Positions 31,825 through 44,114 of a stretch of 64,000 bases of DNA are shown piece after piece (position 1 is the stretch's first letter; each line of letters begins with the position of its first letter). Position numbers and translations under genes: made by a program. The stretch comes from Croceitalea marina. Lineage in GTDB: Bacteria > Bacteroidota > Bacteroidia > Flavobacteriales > Flavobacteriaceae. Where the stretch lies: assembly GCF_042684265.1 (NCBI RefSeq), contig NZ_JBHULB010000007.1, positions 496,001-560,000 of the forward strand, in the 5' to 3' direction. Under the pieces are notes generated by a model. The model saw only the letters and a list, made by a program, of their open reading frames with translations, was not told where the DNA came from and ran no database searches.

Positions 31825-32973
31825 TTATAGTTCTTTTAATAATGATACTAGCCGTTTTATCTCGTCTTTTGTATTGAACGCATGAAGGCAAAAACGAAGC
31901 CGTTCTTTTCCTTTTGGCACTGTTGGTGAAAGAATAGCCTTAATATCAAAGCCGTTCTCTCTAAGGTTCTCAGAAATCGTTTTAGCTTCTATATTACCTC
32001 TAACGAACATACATTGAATTGCAGAATTACTTTCTATAAAGCTTTTTTGTAACCCTTGTCTAGACAATTCTTGTTTAAAATAGACAATGTTTTTCAATAA
32101 ACTATCTTTAAAAGATTTACCCTTTTCTGATTTTAGAAAATCATACGTCGCTAAGTTAGTCGCAACCGTATGAGGTGGTAAAGCAGTGGTATAAATAAAG
32201 CTTCTTGCAAAATTCACTAAATAATTCTTTAGCTGGCCACTTCCTAGTATTGCTGCACCATGAGAACCTAAAGCTTTACCAAAAGTTATAATTCTGGCAA
32301 AAATAGCAGTTTCAATTTCTCTTTCAAGACATAAGCCTTTTCCATTACCAAATATTCCAACAGCGTGCGCTTCATCTACTATTAAATTATAACTATTCTC
32401 GATGCAGAACGATGTAAAAGCTGATAAATCAGGAGAATCCCCATCCATTGAAAAAACAGATTCGGTAACGATATAAACTTCTGCGTTTTTTGTTATGCCA
32501 TTTCGACTACGCTCAATGCAAAGTTGTAGATCTTTTAAATTGTTATGCTTAAACTTATATGCTTTGGCATTACTTAATTGAATTCCATCCCTAATACTGG
32601 CATGGGCCAGTTCATCATAAAAAATCATATCTCCGCGCTGCGGTACCGAAGCGAAAAAACCAAGATTGGCATCGTAGCCAGAATTAAACACTAAAGCAGC
32701 TTCACAACTATAAATGCTAGTAAGTTGTTCTTCTAATTTTTGATATAATTGATGGTTTCCAGAAATCAATCGGGATCCTGTAGCTCCATTTTTAGAATTA
32801 CTCTGATTTAAAATTTCTTTTGTTCTTTCCTTAATCCAAAGCTCTCTTGAAAAACCTAGATAATCGTTTGAAGAAAAATCAACCAACCCGTTGGCACTTG
32901 GCAATTTGCGATAGGCATCCTCTGCTGCTCGTTTTTCTAGTTTTTGGGTTAATTTCTTTGGGAAATTAGGCAT
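31825..32973 (-). CDS. bioF: 8-amino-7-oxononanoate synthase, with an in-frame repeat peptide
   Basis: A 382-residue PLP enzyme that condenses pimeloyl thioester with alanine. PLP Lys K233 lies in FGKALGSHGA. Asp and His contacts are in IVDEAHAVGIFG (198-209), and SNDYLGFS is at the N-terminus. Between FKHNNLKDLQ and VYIVTESVFSMDGD it has extra residues CIERSRNGITKN (about 152-163) that look like a translated short dispersed repeat in a surface loop. Downstream genes are DUF2007 and bioD. Confidence 0.95.
   Translation of the reverse strand: MPNFPKKLTQKLEKRAAEDAYRKLPSANGLVDFSSNDYLGFSRELWIKERTKEILNQSNSKNGATGSRLISGNHQLYQKLEEQLTSIYSCEAALVFNSGYDANLGFFASVPQRGDMIFYDELAHASIRDGIQLSNAKAYKFKHNNLKDLQLCIERSRNGITKNAEVYIVTESVFSMDGDSPDLSAFTSFCIENSYNLIVDEAHAVGIFGNGKGLCLEREIETAIFARIITFGKALGSHGAAILGSGQLKNYLVNFARSFIYTTALPPHTVATNLATYDFLKSEKGKSFKDSLLKNIVYFKQELSRQGLQKSFIESNSAIQCMFVRGNIEAKTISENLRENGFDIKAILSPTVPKGKERLRFCLHAFNTKDEIKRLVSLLKEL
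32499..32518 (-). repeat. short dispersed repeat inside bioF
   Basis: The minus strand reads CATTGAGCGTAGTCGAAATG, close to the common 'TGAGCGTAGTCGAA' interspersed element. It is read in frame as IERSRN. Confidence 0.65.
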
Positions 32974-33072
32974 AAATCAAAGTAGTCCCTTTATTGATAT
33001 TACGTATAAAAGTAAACTAATGATTAGAATATGGTGCTCTTTAGGATAGAAAAATAATATCAATTAAAAAAC

Positions 33073-33101
33073 AAAAGCCACTCTAAATTAGAGCGGCTTT
33101 T
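33073..33101 (-). terminator. terminator of atpD-atpC
   Basis: AAAGCC-CTCTAA pairs with TTAGAG-GGCTTT with one internal mismatch, with T/A runs on either side. It lies just beyond the atpC stop. Confidence 0.78.
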
Positions 33102-33122
33102 TTTCATTTAAAGCGTATTGAC

Positions 33123-33401
33123 TTAATCTGCCAATACAATTACCTTATTATCTTTCAATTCAATAGTTCCGCTTGAAATTGCTAAAACAGTTTCTCCGTT
33201 AGCGCCCTTGGCGAACTTATCTTGAACCTCTTCTTCTATTGTAATATCGCCTTGTACTTTAACTTCACCCTGTTGTAATAACGATACAATTGGAGCATGG
33301 TTCTGTAACATCTGGAATTCACCATTTATTCCTGGAACGGTAACAGAGGTTACTTCGCCTGCGAATAATGTTGCTTCTGGGGATACGATTTCTAAATACA
33401 T
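33123..33401 (-). CDS. atpC: ATP synthase F1 epsilon subunit (short form)
   Basis: A 92-residue epsilon subunit containing only the N-terminal beta sandwich (MYLEIVSPEATLFAGEVTSVTVPG). The C-terminal two-helix regulatory domain of the longer bacterial form is absent, which is common in this phylum. It follows atpD by 85 bases and is followed by a terminator. The other ATP synthase genes are not in the window. Confidence 0.93.
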   Translation of the reverse strand: MYLEIVSPEATLFAGEVTSVTVPGINGEFQMLQNHAPIVSLLQQGEVKVQGDITIEEEVQDKFAKGANGETVLAISSGTIELKDNKVIVLAD

Positions 33402-33486
33402 ATTTCTCTAGTTCTAAGTTGTAAGATTTAAGTTAAAAGTCCTAGTAATAAAAGCTTTGAACCAATAACTTATAACTATAAACTAT

Positions 33487-34995
33487 TTAGGCTTCAGCTA
33501 GCATTTTTTCACCAGCTTCAATAGCTTCCTCGATTGTTCCTTTTAAGTTAAAGGCAGATTCTGGTAGGTGATCTAATTCACCATCCATAATCATATTAAA
33601 TCCTTTAATAGTTTCTTTAATGTCTACCAATACTCCTGGGATACCTGTAAACTGCTCAGCAACATGGAAAGGCTGAGATAAGAAACGCTGCACACGTCTT
33701 GCACGCCCTACAGCTAATTTATCCTCCTCAGATAGTTCTTCCATACCAAGAATGGCAATGATATCTTGTAGTTCTTTGTAACGTTGTAACAACTCTTTCA
33801 CACGCTGCGCACAACCATAATGGTCATCCCCTAATATATCCGCTGTTAGAATTCTTGACGTAGAATCTAAAGGATCTACCGCAGGGTAAATACCAAGTTC
33901 TGCAATTTTACGAGAAAGTACCGTTGTTGCATCTAAGTGAGCAAAAGTAGTAGCGGGCGCTGGATCCGTTAAATCATCTGCAGGTACGTAAACCGCCTGT
34001 ACCGATGTAATAGAGCCTCTTTTAGTTGAAGTAATACGCTCTTGCATTGCACCCATCTCTGTTGCTAGTGTAGGCTGATAACCTACTGCAGATGGCATCC
34101 TTCCTAAAAGTGCAGATACTTCTGAACCCGCTTGTGTAAAACGGAAGATATTGTCTACGAAGAACAGTACGTCTTTGCCTTGACCATCACCAGCACCATC
34201 ACGGAAATACTCAGCAATAGTTAATCCAGATAATGCCACACGAGCACGGGCTCCAGGAGGCTCATTCATCTGACCAAAAACGAAAGTCGCTTTGGATTCT
34301 TTCATTGCTTTTTTGTCTACTTTAGACAAATCCCAGCCACCTTCTTCCATAGAATGTAAGAAGTCATCTCCATATTTTATAATTCCTGACTCTAACATCT
34401 CACGAAGTAAGTCATTCCCTTCTCTTGTACGTTCCCCAACACCAGCAAATACAGAAAGACCACCGTGACCTTTAGCAATGTTGTTGATTAACTCCTGGAT
34501 TAATACTGTCTTACCAACACCAGCACCACCAAACAATCCAATTTTACCACCTTTTGCATAAGGCTCAATTAAATCGATTACTTTAATACCTGTAAAAAGC
34601 ACCTCAGTAGAAGTTGATAAATCTTCAAATTTTGGAGCCTCACGGTGAATAGGAAGTCCTTTATCACCACTTTTAGGTAACTCTTCAAGTCCATCAATTG
34701 CATCTCCGATTACATTAAAAAGGCGTCCGTAAACATCTTCTCCTATTGGCATTTGGATTGAACTACCAGTAGCAACTGCTTCAACACCTCTACTTAAACC
34801 ATCTGTAGAGTCCATTGAAATTGTTCTAACGGTATTTTCGCCAACATGCGACTGTACCTCAAGCACTAATTTAGAGCCATCGGCCTTGTCTATTTCTAAT
34901 GAATCGTAAATTTTTGGGATTACGGTTCCTGATTCAAACTCAACATCAATAACCGGTCCGATAATCTGTGCAACTTTACCTGTAACTTTCGACAT
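33487..34995 (-). CDS. atpD: ATP synthase F1 beta subunit
   Basis: A 502-residue catalytic beta subunit. The Walker A motif GGAGVGKT is at 156-163, and the catalytic GERTREGNDL and the DDLTDPAPATTFAHLDA segments follow. I chose the ATG at 34995 because a promoter box (35056-35063) lies between it and the more distant in-frame ATG at 35121, which also overlaps the preceding gene's terminator. The leader is therefore about 55 bases. atpD-atpC away from the rest of the ATP synthase operon is usual in Bacteroidota. Confidence 0.97.
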   Translation of the reverse strand: MSKVTGKVAQIIGPVIDVEFESGTVIPKIYDSLEIDKADGSKLVLEVQSHVGENTVRTISMDSTDGLSRGVEAVATGSSIQMPIGEDVYGRLFNVIGDAIDGLEELPKSGDKGLPIHREAPKFEDLSTSTEVLFTGIKVIDLIEPYAKGGKIGLFGGAGVGKTVLIQELINNIAKGHGGLSVFAGVGERTREGNDLLREMLESGIIKYGDDFLHSMEEGGWDLSKVDKKAMKESKATFVFGQMNEPPGARARVALSGLTIAEYFRDGAGDGQGKDVLFFVDNIFRFTQAGSEVSALLGRMPSAVGYQPTLATEMGAMQERITSTKRGSITSVQAVYVPADDLTDPAPATTFAHLDATTVLSRKIAELGIYPAVDPLDSTSRILTADILGDDHYGCAQRVKELLQRYKELQDIIAILGMEELSEEDKLAVGRARRVQRFLSQPFHVAEQFTGIPGVLVDIKETIKGFNMIMDGELDHLPESAFNLKGTIEEAIEAGEKMLAEA

Positions 34996-35055
34996 TACTT
35001 GCTTATTTCTATTATTCGATTTTTTGGATAGAAAAAACCCTGTTTTTTCCGGCTG

Positions 35056-35063
35056 CAAAGATA
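35056..35063 (-). promoter_or_regulatory. -7 box for atpD-atpC
   Basis: The minus strand reads TATCTTTG (TAnnTTTG), 60 bases upstream of the atpD ATG. It decides the atpD start. Confidence 0.65.
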
Positions 35064-35110
35064 TGTTATTACTATTTGAAATAGAAACTTCTGAATTCTT
35101 TTTTTCCATA

Positions 35111-35140
35111 AAAAAAGGCACCTAATAAAGATGCCTTTTA
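35111..35140 (-). terminator. terminator after the TonB-dependent receptor gene
   Basis: AAAAGGCA and TGCCTTTT pair around an eleven-base loop. On the minus strand a run of T follows, directly after the receptor stop and before the atpD promoter. Confidence 0.78.
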
Positions 35141-35161
35141 TAAGTCTTATGAAATTGTTGC

Positions 35162-37912
35162 TTAAGGATTTATGGTCCAAGAAACATAATAAATCGAACC
35201 TATTAATCCAGAGCCTATAGCTTGAAAGTATTCGTCTGCCAATAAGTTCGACCCACCCGCTTTGAATACTGATTTAATACTTGGCACCGAATAGTTTATT
35301 TGTGCATCTAAAACTGAATATGCTGGCACATCACCATCAGCAAAAGATGCTTCCCAGAAGAAATCATCACTCCAGCGGTAATTCACTCCAAAGCCAAAGT
35401 TTTTAAATAAATCTGTCTTGCCGAAAGAAGCTTTAACCTTATGTTCTGGACTATTGAAGTTCGTTCGAATACCTCTAGCTCTTAGTCCTTCTGCGTCTTC
35501 AAGGAAAGTATACGTATAATTTACACCCAAATCAAAGCCGGCAACTTTAGTATCTACTCCAATAGTACCTCCATATGAAGTTATTTCTTCTTGTGAATTG
35601 GTATACACTTGATAAACCTCAAAATCTCCATTTTGCAATGCTAATAATGATAGCCCTCCATCACCTGCTTCTCCATATAATGGTACAAATGTTTGAGTTT
35701 GAGATATAAAATTATCGTAACTGTTATAATAACCACTTGCATCAATTGTAAACTTTCCAAGCTGTGCTCTATACCCCAATTCATAAGCTGTTATCTCTTC
35801 AGGTTGAACCAAAGGAGTGTTTACAGCAGTAGGGTTTCCAGCCAATACCGAACCTATGGAATAAGCGTTCTCGTAAGCTGCTCTTCCTACTATGTCTACA
35901 GTTGGTGAACCTGTAAATGCTTGACCAGATTCACTAACATCAAATGTTCTTACATCTCTATCTAAATTATCAGGGGCTGACCCTACTAAAACAGCATTAC
36001 CGATATTCAACCCAATAAATAAATCTTGTGTTGTCGGGTTTCTAAAACCTTGTTGAACAGAAGCTCTAACATTATGATTTCTGTTCTCTCCCAAAGTAGC
36101 CGAAATACCAGCTCTTGGAGAAAAGAAGCCATCAAAAAATTCATTCTTATCATATCTTCCTGACAAAGTAAGCTTTAACCTATCGTCCATTAATTTCTTT
36201 TGAAGTTGCATATACCCACCATATTCTTGGTATGTGATAGGTCCATCAAAATCTGTAAAAATGGTTCCCTGAGAATTTAACTCATATTCTCTCCAAGAAC
36301 CCCCAACTTGAATATCTGCCCAATCATCAATTAGATGGGCTAAATTGTAATTACCATTCGCATGGCGAAATTTTGTGTTATCAATAAATTTTGCACCCGT
36401 AAGTAAGTCTCCATCAGCTATCACCCTATTAAAAGCATTTTGAAACGCAGCAGTACCAGGAACTAATCTGCCAGTATCTGCAACAGCTCTAGCTGCTGCG
36501 TGTGCCTGTTCATCGGTTGCTTGAACTCCCGTACCTACTCCTAATTTAGCACCAATAAAGGTTTGAGCGTATTCCGTAAACCATTGTGTATCTGATTTCC
36601 ACGCTCTATTGGTATTAATTGCAGCAAAACGTGTATCATAAGCATCTCCTGAATTTTCAGCTACGATGTATGCACGCACAAAAAAGTTATCGTTCTTTAA
36701 TTCCAATTTGTGTTGTTGCATCTTAAAACCTTGAACGGCATAACGACTAGCTCCTTGATAAATCGTAGTTCCACGACCAACTCTTCCATTGTATATCAAT
36801 TCCAAATCATTTCCAAAAGGACGGTAATGTAATGACCAATCCGCTTTTACACTCTGGGCGTTATAATTAGCCAAATCAGCTTCATTGTAGCCTGTTCTAC
36901 TTACAACGGCAGATCCAACAGTCCCTGTCGGTAACCCCGCAGCAGCATCAAAGTTCAATAATGTGTTTACCTCATCACCGTAAACATTCAACCCATTGTA
37001 ATTTGGATCAGTCCTATCTGCTCCAGGGTTATTGATATCATCTGTTCTATTAGCGTGCCAATCCTCCCCTTCTAAAATTGAGAAACTTACCTTAGCCGCA
37101 AACTTGTCACTAAATGCATGTGCCGCGCGGATACCAACGTCATAGTAATTATTGTCTCCAGCAGCTTCTTGAGAGGTAAGCCCTGTTTTTACATAGGCGC
37201 TTATGCCTTGAAAATCCCATGGATTTTTACTTCTCATAAAAAGAATACCGTTAAAGGCCCCTGCTCCATACAGTGCTGAAGATGCCCCTGGTAGAATTTC
37301 TACACTTTGCACATCGAGCTCATTCATACCTACTAAATTACCCAGTACGAAATTCAATCCTGGTGCAGTATTGTCCATTCCATCAACTAATTGTAAAAAA
37401 CGTGTATTTGCAAAAGTCGCAAAACCTCTGGTGTTTACTGATTGAAAAGTTAAACTGTTGGTATTGATATCGACGCCCTTCAAATTCTGAAGACCTCCAT
37501 AAAAAGATTCAGCAGTAGTGTTCTTAATCTCTTTTAGTCCGAAACGTTCTACAGAAACTGGTGACTCAAAAATACGCTCTGGTGTTCTAGAAGCGGATAT
37601 CACTATTTCATCGAGTAGCGTCGATGCCTCATTAAGTGTTATTGATAAAACCTCATTATTAGAAGTTACATCAACTGTAGTATCGGTGTAACCAATACTC
37701 GATATTTTAAGCTTAAAAGGTGGTGTTTCACTGGTAGAAAATGTGAAATTTCCATCAAAATCCGCCACGGTACCCTCTTCTTTTCCAAGAAGCAAAACAT
37801 TCGCACTTGGCACTGGTTCTCCGTTTTGATCTACTACTTTTCCTGTAACAGTAGTTTGAGCAATTAGTGTTGCTCCGAACAAAAAGGTAAAGACAAAAAA
37901 TAATTTTTTCAT
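35162..37912 (-). CDS. TonB-dependent receptor with carboxypeptidase-like N-terminal domain
   Basis: A 916-residue outer-membrane receptor. The signal peptide ends near residue 19 (TLIAQ). A CarboxypepD_reg-like domain occupies about 22-95 (GKVVDQNGEPVPSANVLLLG). The plug follows at about 115-230 (ISASRTPERIFESPVSVERF, VEILPGASSALYGAGAFNG), then a long beta barrel ending in an aromatic-rich strand. No SusD-type partner is adjacent, so it is not a standard polysaccharide locus. The ligand is unknown. The 208 bases upstream to the glmS stop hold that gene's terminator and no riboswitch that I can recognise. Confidence 0.93.
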   Translation of the reverse strand: MKKLFFVFTFLFGATLIAQTTVTGKVVDQNGEPVPSANVLLLGKEEGTVADFDGNFTFSTSETPPFKLKISSIGYTDTTVDVTSNNEVLSITLNEASTLLDEIVISASRTPERIFESPVSVERFGLKEIKNTTAESFYGGLQNLKGVDINTNSLTFQSVNTRGFATFANTRFLQLVDGMDNTAPGLNFVLGNLVGMNELDVQSVEILPGASSALYGAGAFNGILFMRSKNPWDFQGISAYVKTGLTSQEAAGDNNYYDVGIRAAHAFSDKFAAKVSFSILEGEDWHANRTDDINNPGADRTDPNYNGLNVYGDEVNTLLNFDAAAGLPTGTVGSAVVSRTGYNEADLANYNAQSVKADWSLHYRPFGNDLELIYNGRVGRGTTIYQGASRYAVQGFKMQQHKLELKNDNFFVRAYIVAENSGDAYDTRFAAINTNRAWKSDTQWFTEYAQTFIGAKLGVGTGVQATDEQAHAAARAVADTGRLVPGTAAFQNAFNRVIADGDLLTGAKFIDNTKFRHANGNYNLAHLIDDWADIQVGGSWREYELNSQGTIFTDFDGPITYQEYGGYMQLQKKLMDDRLKLTLSGRYDKNEFFDGFFSPRAGISATLGENRNHNVRASVQQGFRNPTTQDLFIGLNIGNAVLVGSAPDNLDRDVRTFDVSESGQAFTGSPTVDIVGRAAYENAYSIGSVLAGNPTAVNTPLVQPEEITAYELGYRAQLGKFTIDASGYYNSYDNFISQTQTFVPLYGEAGDGGLSLLALQNGDFEVYQVYTNSQEEITSYGGTIGVDTKVAGFDLGVNYTYTFLEDAEGLRARGIRTNFNSPEHKVKASFGKTDLFKNFGFGVNYRWSDDFFWEASFADGDVPAYSVLDAQINYSVPSIKSVFKAGGSNLLADEYFQAIGSGLIGSIYYVSWTINP

Positions 37913-38070
37913 TAGTCTTGAATTTGAGTTAAGTCAGTTTAAATTACGCATTAATTAAACGAAGCGGAATATACATTTTTTTTGACTTTTGTCTTAATAA
38001 AAACAAAAAAATTATGCATGCATAGTACTTTTTTCTAATAAAAAGCCCTTTCCTAGTATTAAATTAACAA

Positions 38071-38096
38071 AAAAACGGCCTAATTAGGCCGTTTTT
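38071..38096. terminator. palindromic terminator after glmS
   Basis: AAAAACGGCC and GGCCGTTTTT flank TAATTA, giving a perfect 26-base palindrome with A and T runs, 25 bases beyond the glmS stop. Confidence 0.85.
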
Positions 38097-38120
38097 AATA
38101 TTAAATGAATTTTTTATTAG

Positions 38121-39968
38121 TTACTCTACGGTAACCGACTTTGCTAAATTTCTAGGCTGATCCACGTTACATCCTCTCATTAATGCAATATGATAGGACA
38201 ACAACTGTAGTGGAATAGTAGTCAAAAGAGGTGTCATAGGTTCAGAAGTTTCTGGGACTTCTATTACGTGATCCGCTATTTCTTTAACGCTCTTATCTCC
38301 TTCGGTAACGATTGCTATGATTTTTCCGCTTCTAGATTTAATTTCCTGTATGTTACTAACAACCTTTTCATAATGACCCTTTTTGGTTGCAATTACAACT
38401 ACGGGCATTTCTTCATCTATAAGTGCTATGGGCCCGTGCTTCATCTCAGCAGCCGGGTAACCTTCAGCATGGATATAGCTAATTTCTTTTAATTTCAGTG
38501 CGCCTTCTAAAGCAACTGGAAAATTATAACCTCTACCTAAGTATAAACAATTGGTTGAATCTTTATATACCTCGGCAATTTCTTCAATCAACTTATTAGA
38601 CTCCAAGGTCTTCTCTACTTTACTGGGTATACCCTCAAGTTCAGTTAAATATTCATGAAACTTAGATTCTGACATAGCACCCTTCTCTTTCGCAAGTTTT
38701 AAAGCAATTAGCGATAACACTGTAATCTGAGTGGTAAAAGCCTTTGTTGAAGCCACTCCAATCTCTGGACCAGCATGGGTATATGCTCCCGCATGAGTTT
38801 CACGCGCAATCGAAGAACCAACAACATTACACACGCCAAAAACAAAAGCACCTTTTTCCTTAGCCATTTTTATTGCAGCTAAAGTATCAGCAGTTTCTCC
38901 AGATTGGGAAATTGCAATTAATACATCCTTATCGGTAATAACAGGATTACGGTATCTAAATTCAGAAGCATATTCTACCTCAACCGGTATTCTTGCCAAA
39001 TCCTCAAAAATATACTCTGCAACAAGGCCGGCATGCCATGACGTTCCACACGCTACAATTATTATTCTATTTGCGTTAATGAACTTTTCAAGATTTTGAT
39101 CTATTCCGGCCATTCGAATTAAACCTTGATCCGCAAGTAGTCTTCCTCTATAGGTGTCTAAAATAGCTCTTGGCTGCTCATAGATTTCCTTAAGCATAAA
39201 GTGATCATAACCCCCTTTTTCTATCTCTTCGAGATTTAATTGAAGTTCCAAAATATTTGGATACGCTATTGCGTCATCCTTAATCTTACGGAGTTTTATT
39301 TCTTTACCAATTCTAATAATTGCCATTTCTTCATCTTCTAGATAAACAGCATTATTAGTAAATTCTATGAAGGGAGATGCATCGGAAGCAATAAAAAATT
39401 CATTCTCTCCAATACCAATAGCAAGTGGACTACCTAATTTTGCAACAACTATTTCATCGGGTTTATTTTTATCAAATACAGCTATTGCATAAGCACCGAC
39501 TACCTGATTCAGTGCAATTTGAACAGCTTTCCCAAGTTTAACGCCTTCTTTCTTCTTAACTTCTTCAATTAAGTTAATCAGGACCTCTGTATCTGTATCC
39601 GACTCAAAAGAATACCCTCTCTTAATTAGAGCTTTTTTAAGTGATTCATAGTTTTCTATTATTCCATTATGTATAATGACCAAATCTCCGGAATTGGAAT
39701 AATGTGGGTGTGAATTCACATCATTGGGTACACCATGTGTTGCCCAGCGCGTATGCCCAAGACCTAGTTTTCCATTTGTAGAAATAGTAATCTCTGCTTT
39801 ATGCTTCAAATCTTCTACTTTTCCTTTTGTTTTTGCCAAATGGGTGTCTTCTCCATCGAACAGTACTACGCCAGCACTATCGTACCCTCGATACTCTAAT
39901 CTTTGAAGACCTTTTATTACGATTGGATAGGCATCACGATGACCTATATACCCTACAATACCACACAT
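38121..39968 (-). CDS. glmS: glutamine-fructose-6-phosphate aminotransferase (isomerising)
   Basis: A 615-residue enzyme that makes glucosamine-6-phosphate, the first step to peptidoglycan and LPS amino sugars. The N-terminal glutaminase begins MCGIVGYIG with the catalytic Cys 2, and GHTRWATHG follows. Two SIS domains follow, with ISQSGETADT in the first and the C-terminal NLAKSVTVE. A promoter box is at 40010-40017. The position next to the DUF4270 and starch-synthase-like genes is common in flavobacteria. Confidence 0.97.
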   Translation of the reverse strand: MCGIVGYIGHRDAYPIVIKGLQRLEYRGYDSAGVVLFDGEDTHLAKTKGKVEDLKHKAEITISTNGKLGLGHTRWATHGVPNDVNSHPHYSNSGDLVIIHNGIIENYESLKKALIKRGYSFESDTDTEVLINLIEEVKKKEGVKLGKAVQIALNQVVGAYAIAVFDKNKPDEIVVAKLGSPLAIGIGENEFFIASDASPFIEFTNNAVYLEDEEMAIIRIGKEIKLRKIKDDAIAYPNILELQLNLEEIEKGGYDHFMLKEIYEQPRAILDTYRGRLLADQGLIRMAGIDQNLEKFINANRIIIVACGTSWHAGLVAEYIFEDLARIPVEVEYASEFRYRNPVITDKDVLIAISQSGETADTLAAIKMAKEKGAFVFGVCNVVGSSIARETHAGAYTHAGPEIGVASTKAFTTQITVLSLIALKLAKEKGAMSESKFHEYLTELEGIPSKVEKTLESNKLIEEIAEVYKDSTNCLYLGRGYNFPVALEGALKLKEISYIHAEGYPAAEMKHGPIALIDEEMPVVVIATKKGHYEKVVSNIQEIKSRSGKIIAIVTEGDKSVKEIADHVIEVPETSEPMTPLLTTIPLQLLSYHIALMRGCNVDQPRNLAKSVTVE

Positions 39969-40009
39969 AAGTAAATAATTTTTAAGAGGTTATAAACTCT
40001 TAATGTTTG

Positions 40010-40017
40010 CAAATTTA
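40010..40017 (-). promoter_or_regulatory. -7 box for glmS
   Basis: The minus strand reads TAAATTTG (TAnnTTTG), about 41 bases upstream of the glmS ATG. I see no glmS-type ribozyme in the short leader. Confidence 0.5.
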
Positions 40018-40094
40018 AACTATGACCAATAAAATCTGCTGAAAATATAGATAACTAACGTAAAAAACCTTTAAGTCGTATCAACGGCCTTCCG

Positions 40095-42796
<2,702 letters not shown>

Positions 42797-42832
42797 AAAC
42801 GCAATTTTTATGTATCTGAAAAAACGTAGCTG

Positions 42833-42840
42833 CAAAAGTA
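42833..42840 (-). promoter_or_regulatory. -7 box for the starch-synthase-like gene
   Basis: The minus strand reads TACTTTTG (TAnnTTTG), 36 bases upstream of the chosen ATG. Confidence 0.58.
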
Positions 42841-42871
42841 CAAAAATAATGTAGATATGCAGTATTTATAG

Positions 42872-42879
42872 TATTTTTG
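42872..42879 (+). promoter_or_regulatory. -7 box for panC and the downstream operon
   Basis: TATTTTTG (TAnnTTTG) ends 19 bases before the panC ATG. A small GAGC/GCTC hairpin lies between them. It diverges from the box at 42833-42840. Confidence 0.6.
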
Positions 42880-42898
42880 CGAGCTTTTATGCTCATTC

Positions 42899-43744
42899 AT
42901 GCAGGTATTACACTACAAAAAAGAGTTGCGAGACATTTTATCATCCAAAGACGGCAAAAACCATACCATAGGGTTTGTGCCCACCATGGGTGCTCTACAT
43001 AAAGGACATCTTTCACTGGTAAACAGGGCCCTCAATGAAAATGATATCGTTGTAGTGAGTATTTTTATTAATCCCACGCAATTCGACAATAAAGAAGATC
43101 TTGAAAAATATCCTGCAAATCTTGAAGAAGATATGGTTTTGCTAAAAACAATATCTAATGACATTCTGATTTTTGCTCCATCGGCCAAAGAAATATATGA
43201 TGAAAAAATTGACTCCAAAGAATTCGATTTCAATGGCTTGGAAAAAGTAATGGAAGGTGAATTTAGGGCGGGACATTTCAATGGTGTAGCTACAATCGTT
43301 GAACTGTTACTTCTAACTGTAAATCCTACTCGGGCCTATTTTGGAGAAAAAGATTTTCAGCAGCTTCAAATCATTAAAAAACTTGTGGAACTTAAGGGTT
43401 TTCCGTTTAAAATTATAGGCTGCCCCATTGAAAGAGAAGCCAATGGTCTGGCAAGAAGTTCACGTAATGAACGTCTGTCATTGTCTACACGAGAAAAAGG
43501 TGGTTTTATTTACAAAACCTTGAAAACTGCCAAATTAAAATTTGGCACGGAAAGTGCTAATTCTATTGAAGAATGGGTAGTATCAGAGTTTGCAAGAAAC
43601 GCTGTTTTTACATTAGAGTATTTTCAAATTGCAGATATTAATACATTAACACCCATTTTAAAAAAACAAAAAAATGTAAAATACCGAGCTTTTATTGCCG
43701 TCTATGCAGAAGGTATTCGCTTGATAGACAATATAGCTCTGTAA
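42899..43744 (+). CDS. panC: pantoate-beta-alanine ligase
   Basis: A 281-residue enzyme that joins pantoate and beta-alanine with ATP. It shows the nucleotidyl-transferase motif PTMGALHKGHLSLV (28-41), the FINPTQF loop and the RSSRNERLS stretch. It is the first gene of the plus-strand run panC-panD-flippase-esterase-like-radA and has its own promoter box. Confidence 0.96.
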   Translation: MQVLHYKKELRDILSSKDGKNHTIGFVPTMGALHKGHLSLVNRALNENDIVVVSIFINPTQFDNKEDLEKYPANLEEDMVLLKTISNDILIFAPSAKEIYDEKIDSKEFDFNGLEKVMEGEFRAGHFNGVATIVELLLLTVNPTRAYFGEKDFQQLQIIKKLVELKGFPFKIIGCPIEREANGLARSSRNERLSLSTREKGGFIYKTLKTAKLKFGTESANSIEEWVVSEFARNAVFTLEYFQIADINTLTPILKKQKNVKYRAFIAVYAEGIRLIDNIAL

Positions 43745-43761
43745 ATTCTTAAATTTGTACC

Positions 43762-44112
43762 ATGCAAATAGAAGTTGTAAAATCAAAGATTCATCGAGTA
43801 AAAGTTACTGGTGCAGACCTGAACTATATTGGTAGTATTACAATTGATGAAGATTTGATGGATGCTGCAAATATTATTCGTGGCGAAAAAGTTCAAATTG
43901 TAAATAACAACAATGGTGAACGACTTGAAACCTATGCAATTCCCGGACCAAGAGGTTCAGGTGAAATCACCTTAAATGGTGCTGCATCAAGAAGAGTGGC
44001 CGTTGGCGATGTTTTAATTTTAATTACCTATGGTAGTATGGACATTGAGGCGGCTAAAAGCTTTATGCCAGCCCTAGTTTTCCCAAATGAGGACACTAAC
44101 TTACTCAACTAG
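43762..44112 (+). CDS. panD: aspartate 1-decarboxylase
   Basis: A 116-residue pyruvoyl enzyme that makes beta-alanine for PanC. The self-cleavage site G24-S25 is present in YIGSITIDEDLM, and the tetrameric-barrel segment PGPRGSGEITLNGAA follows. It lies 17 bases after panC. Confidence 0.96.
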   Translation: MQIEVVKSKIHRVKVTGADLNYIGSITIDEDLMDAANIIRGEKVQIVNNNNGERLETYAIPGPRGSGEITLNGAASRRVAVGDVLILITYGSMDIEAAKSFMPALVFPNEDTNLLN

Positions 44113-44114
44113 TT

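Noticed and set aside
34996..35121. N-terminal extension of atpD from an upstream in-frame ATG
   Set aside because: It begins inside the terminator of the TonB receptor gene, upstream of a good promoter box at 35056-35063, and adds 42 residues absent from other beta subunits.
39969..40094. glmS ribozyme in the glmS leader
   Set aside because: The leader after the promoter box is about 35 bases, too short for the ribozyme.
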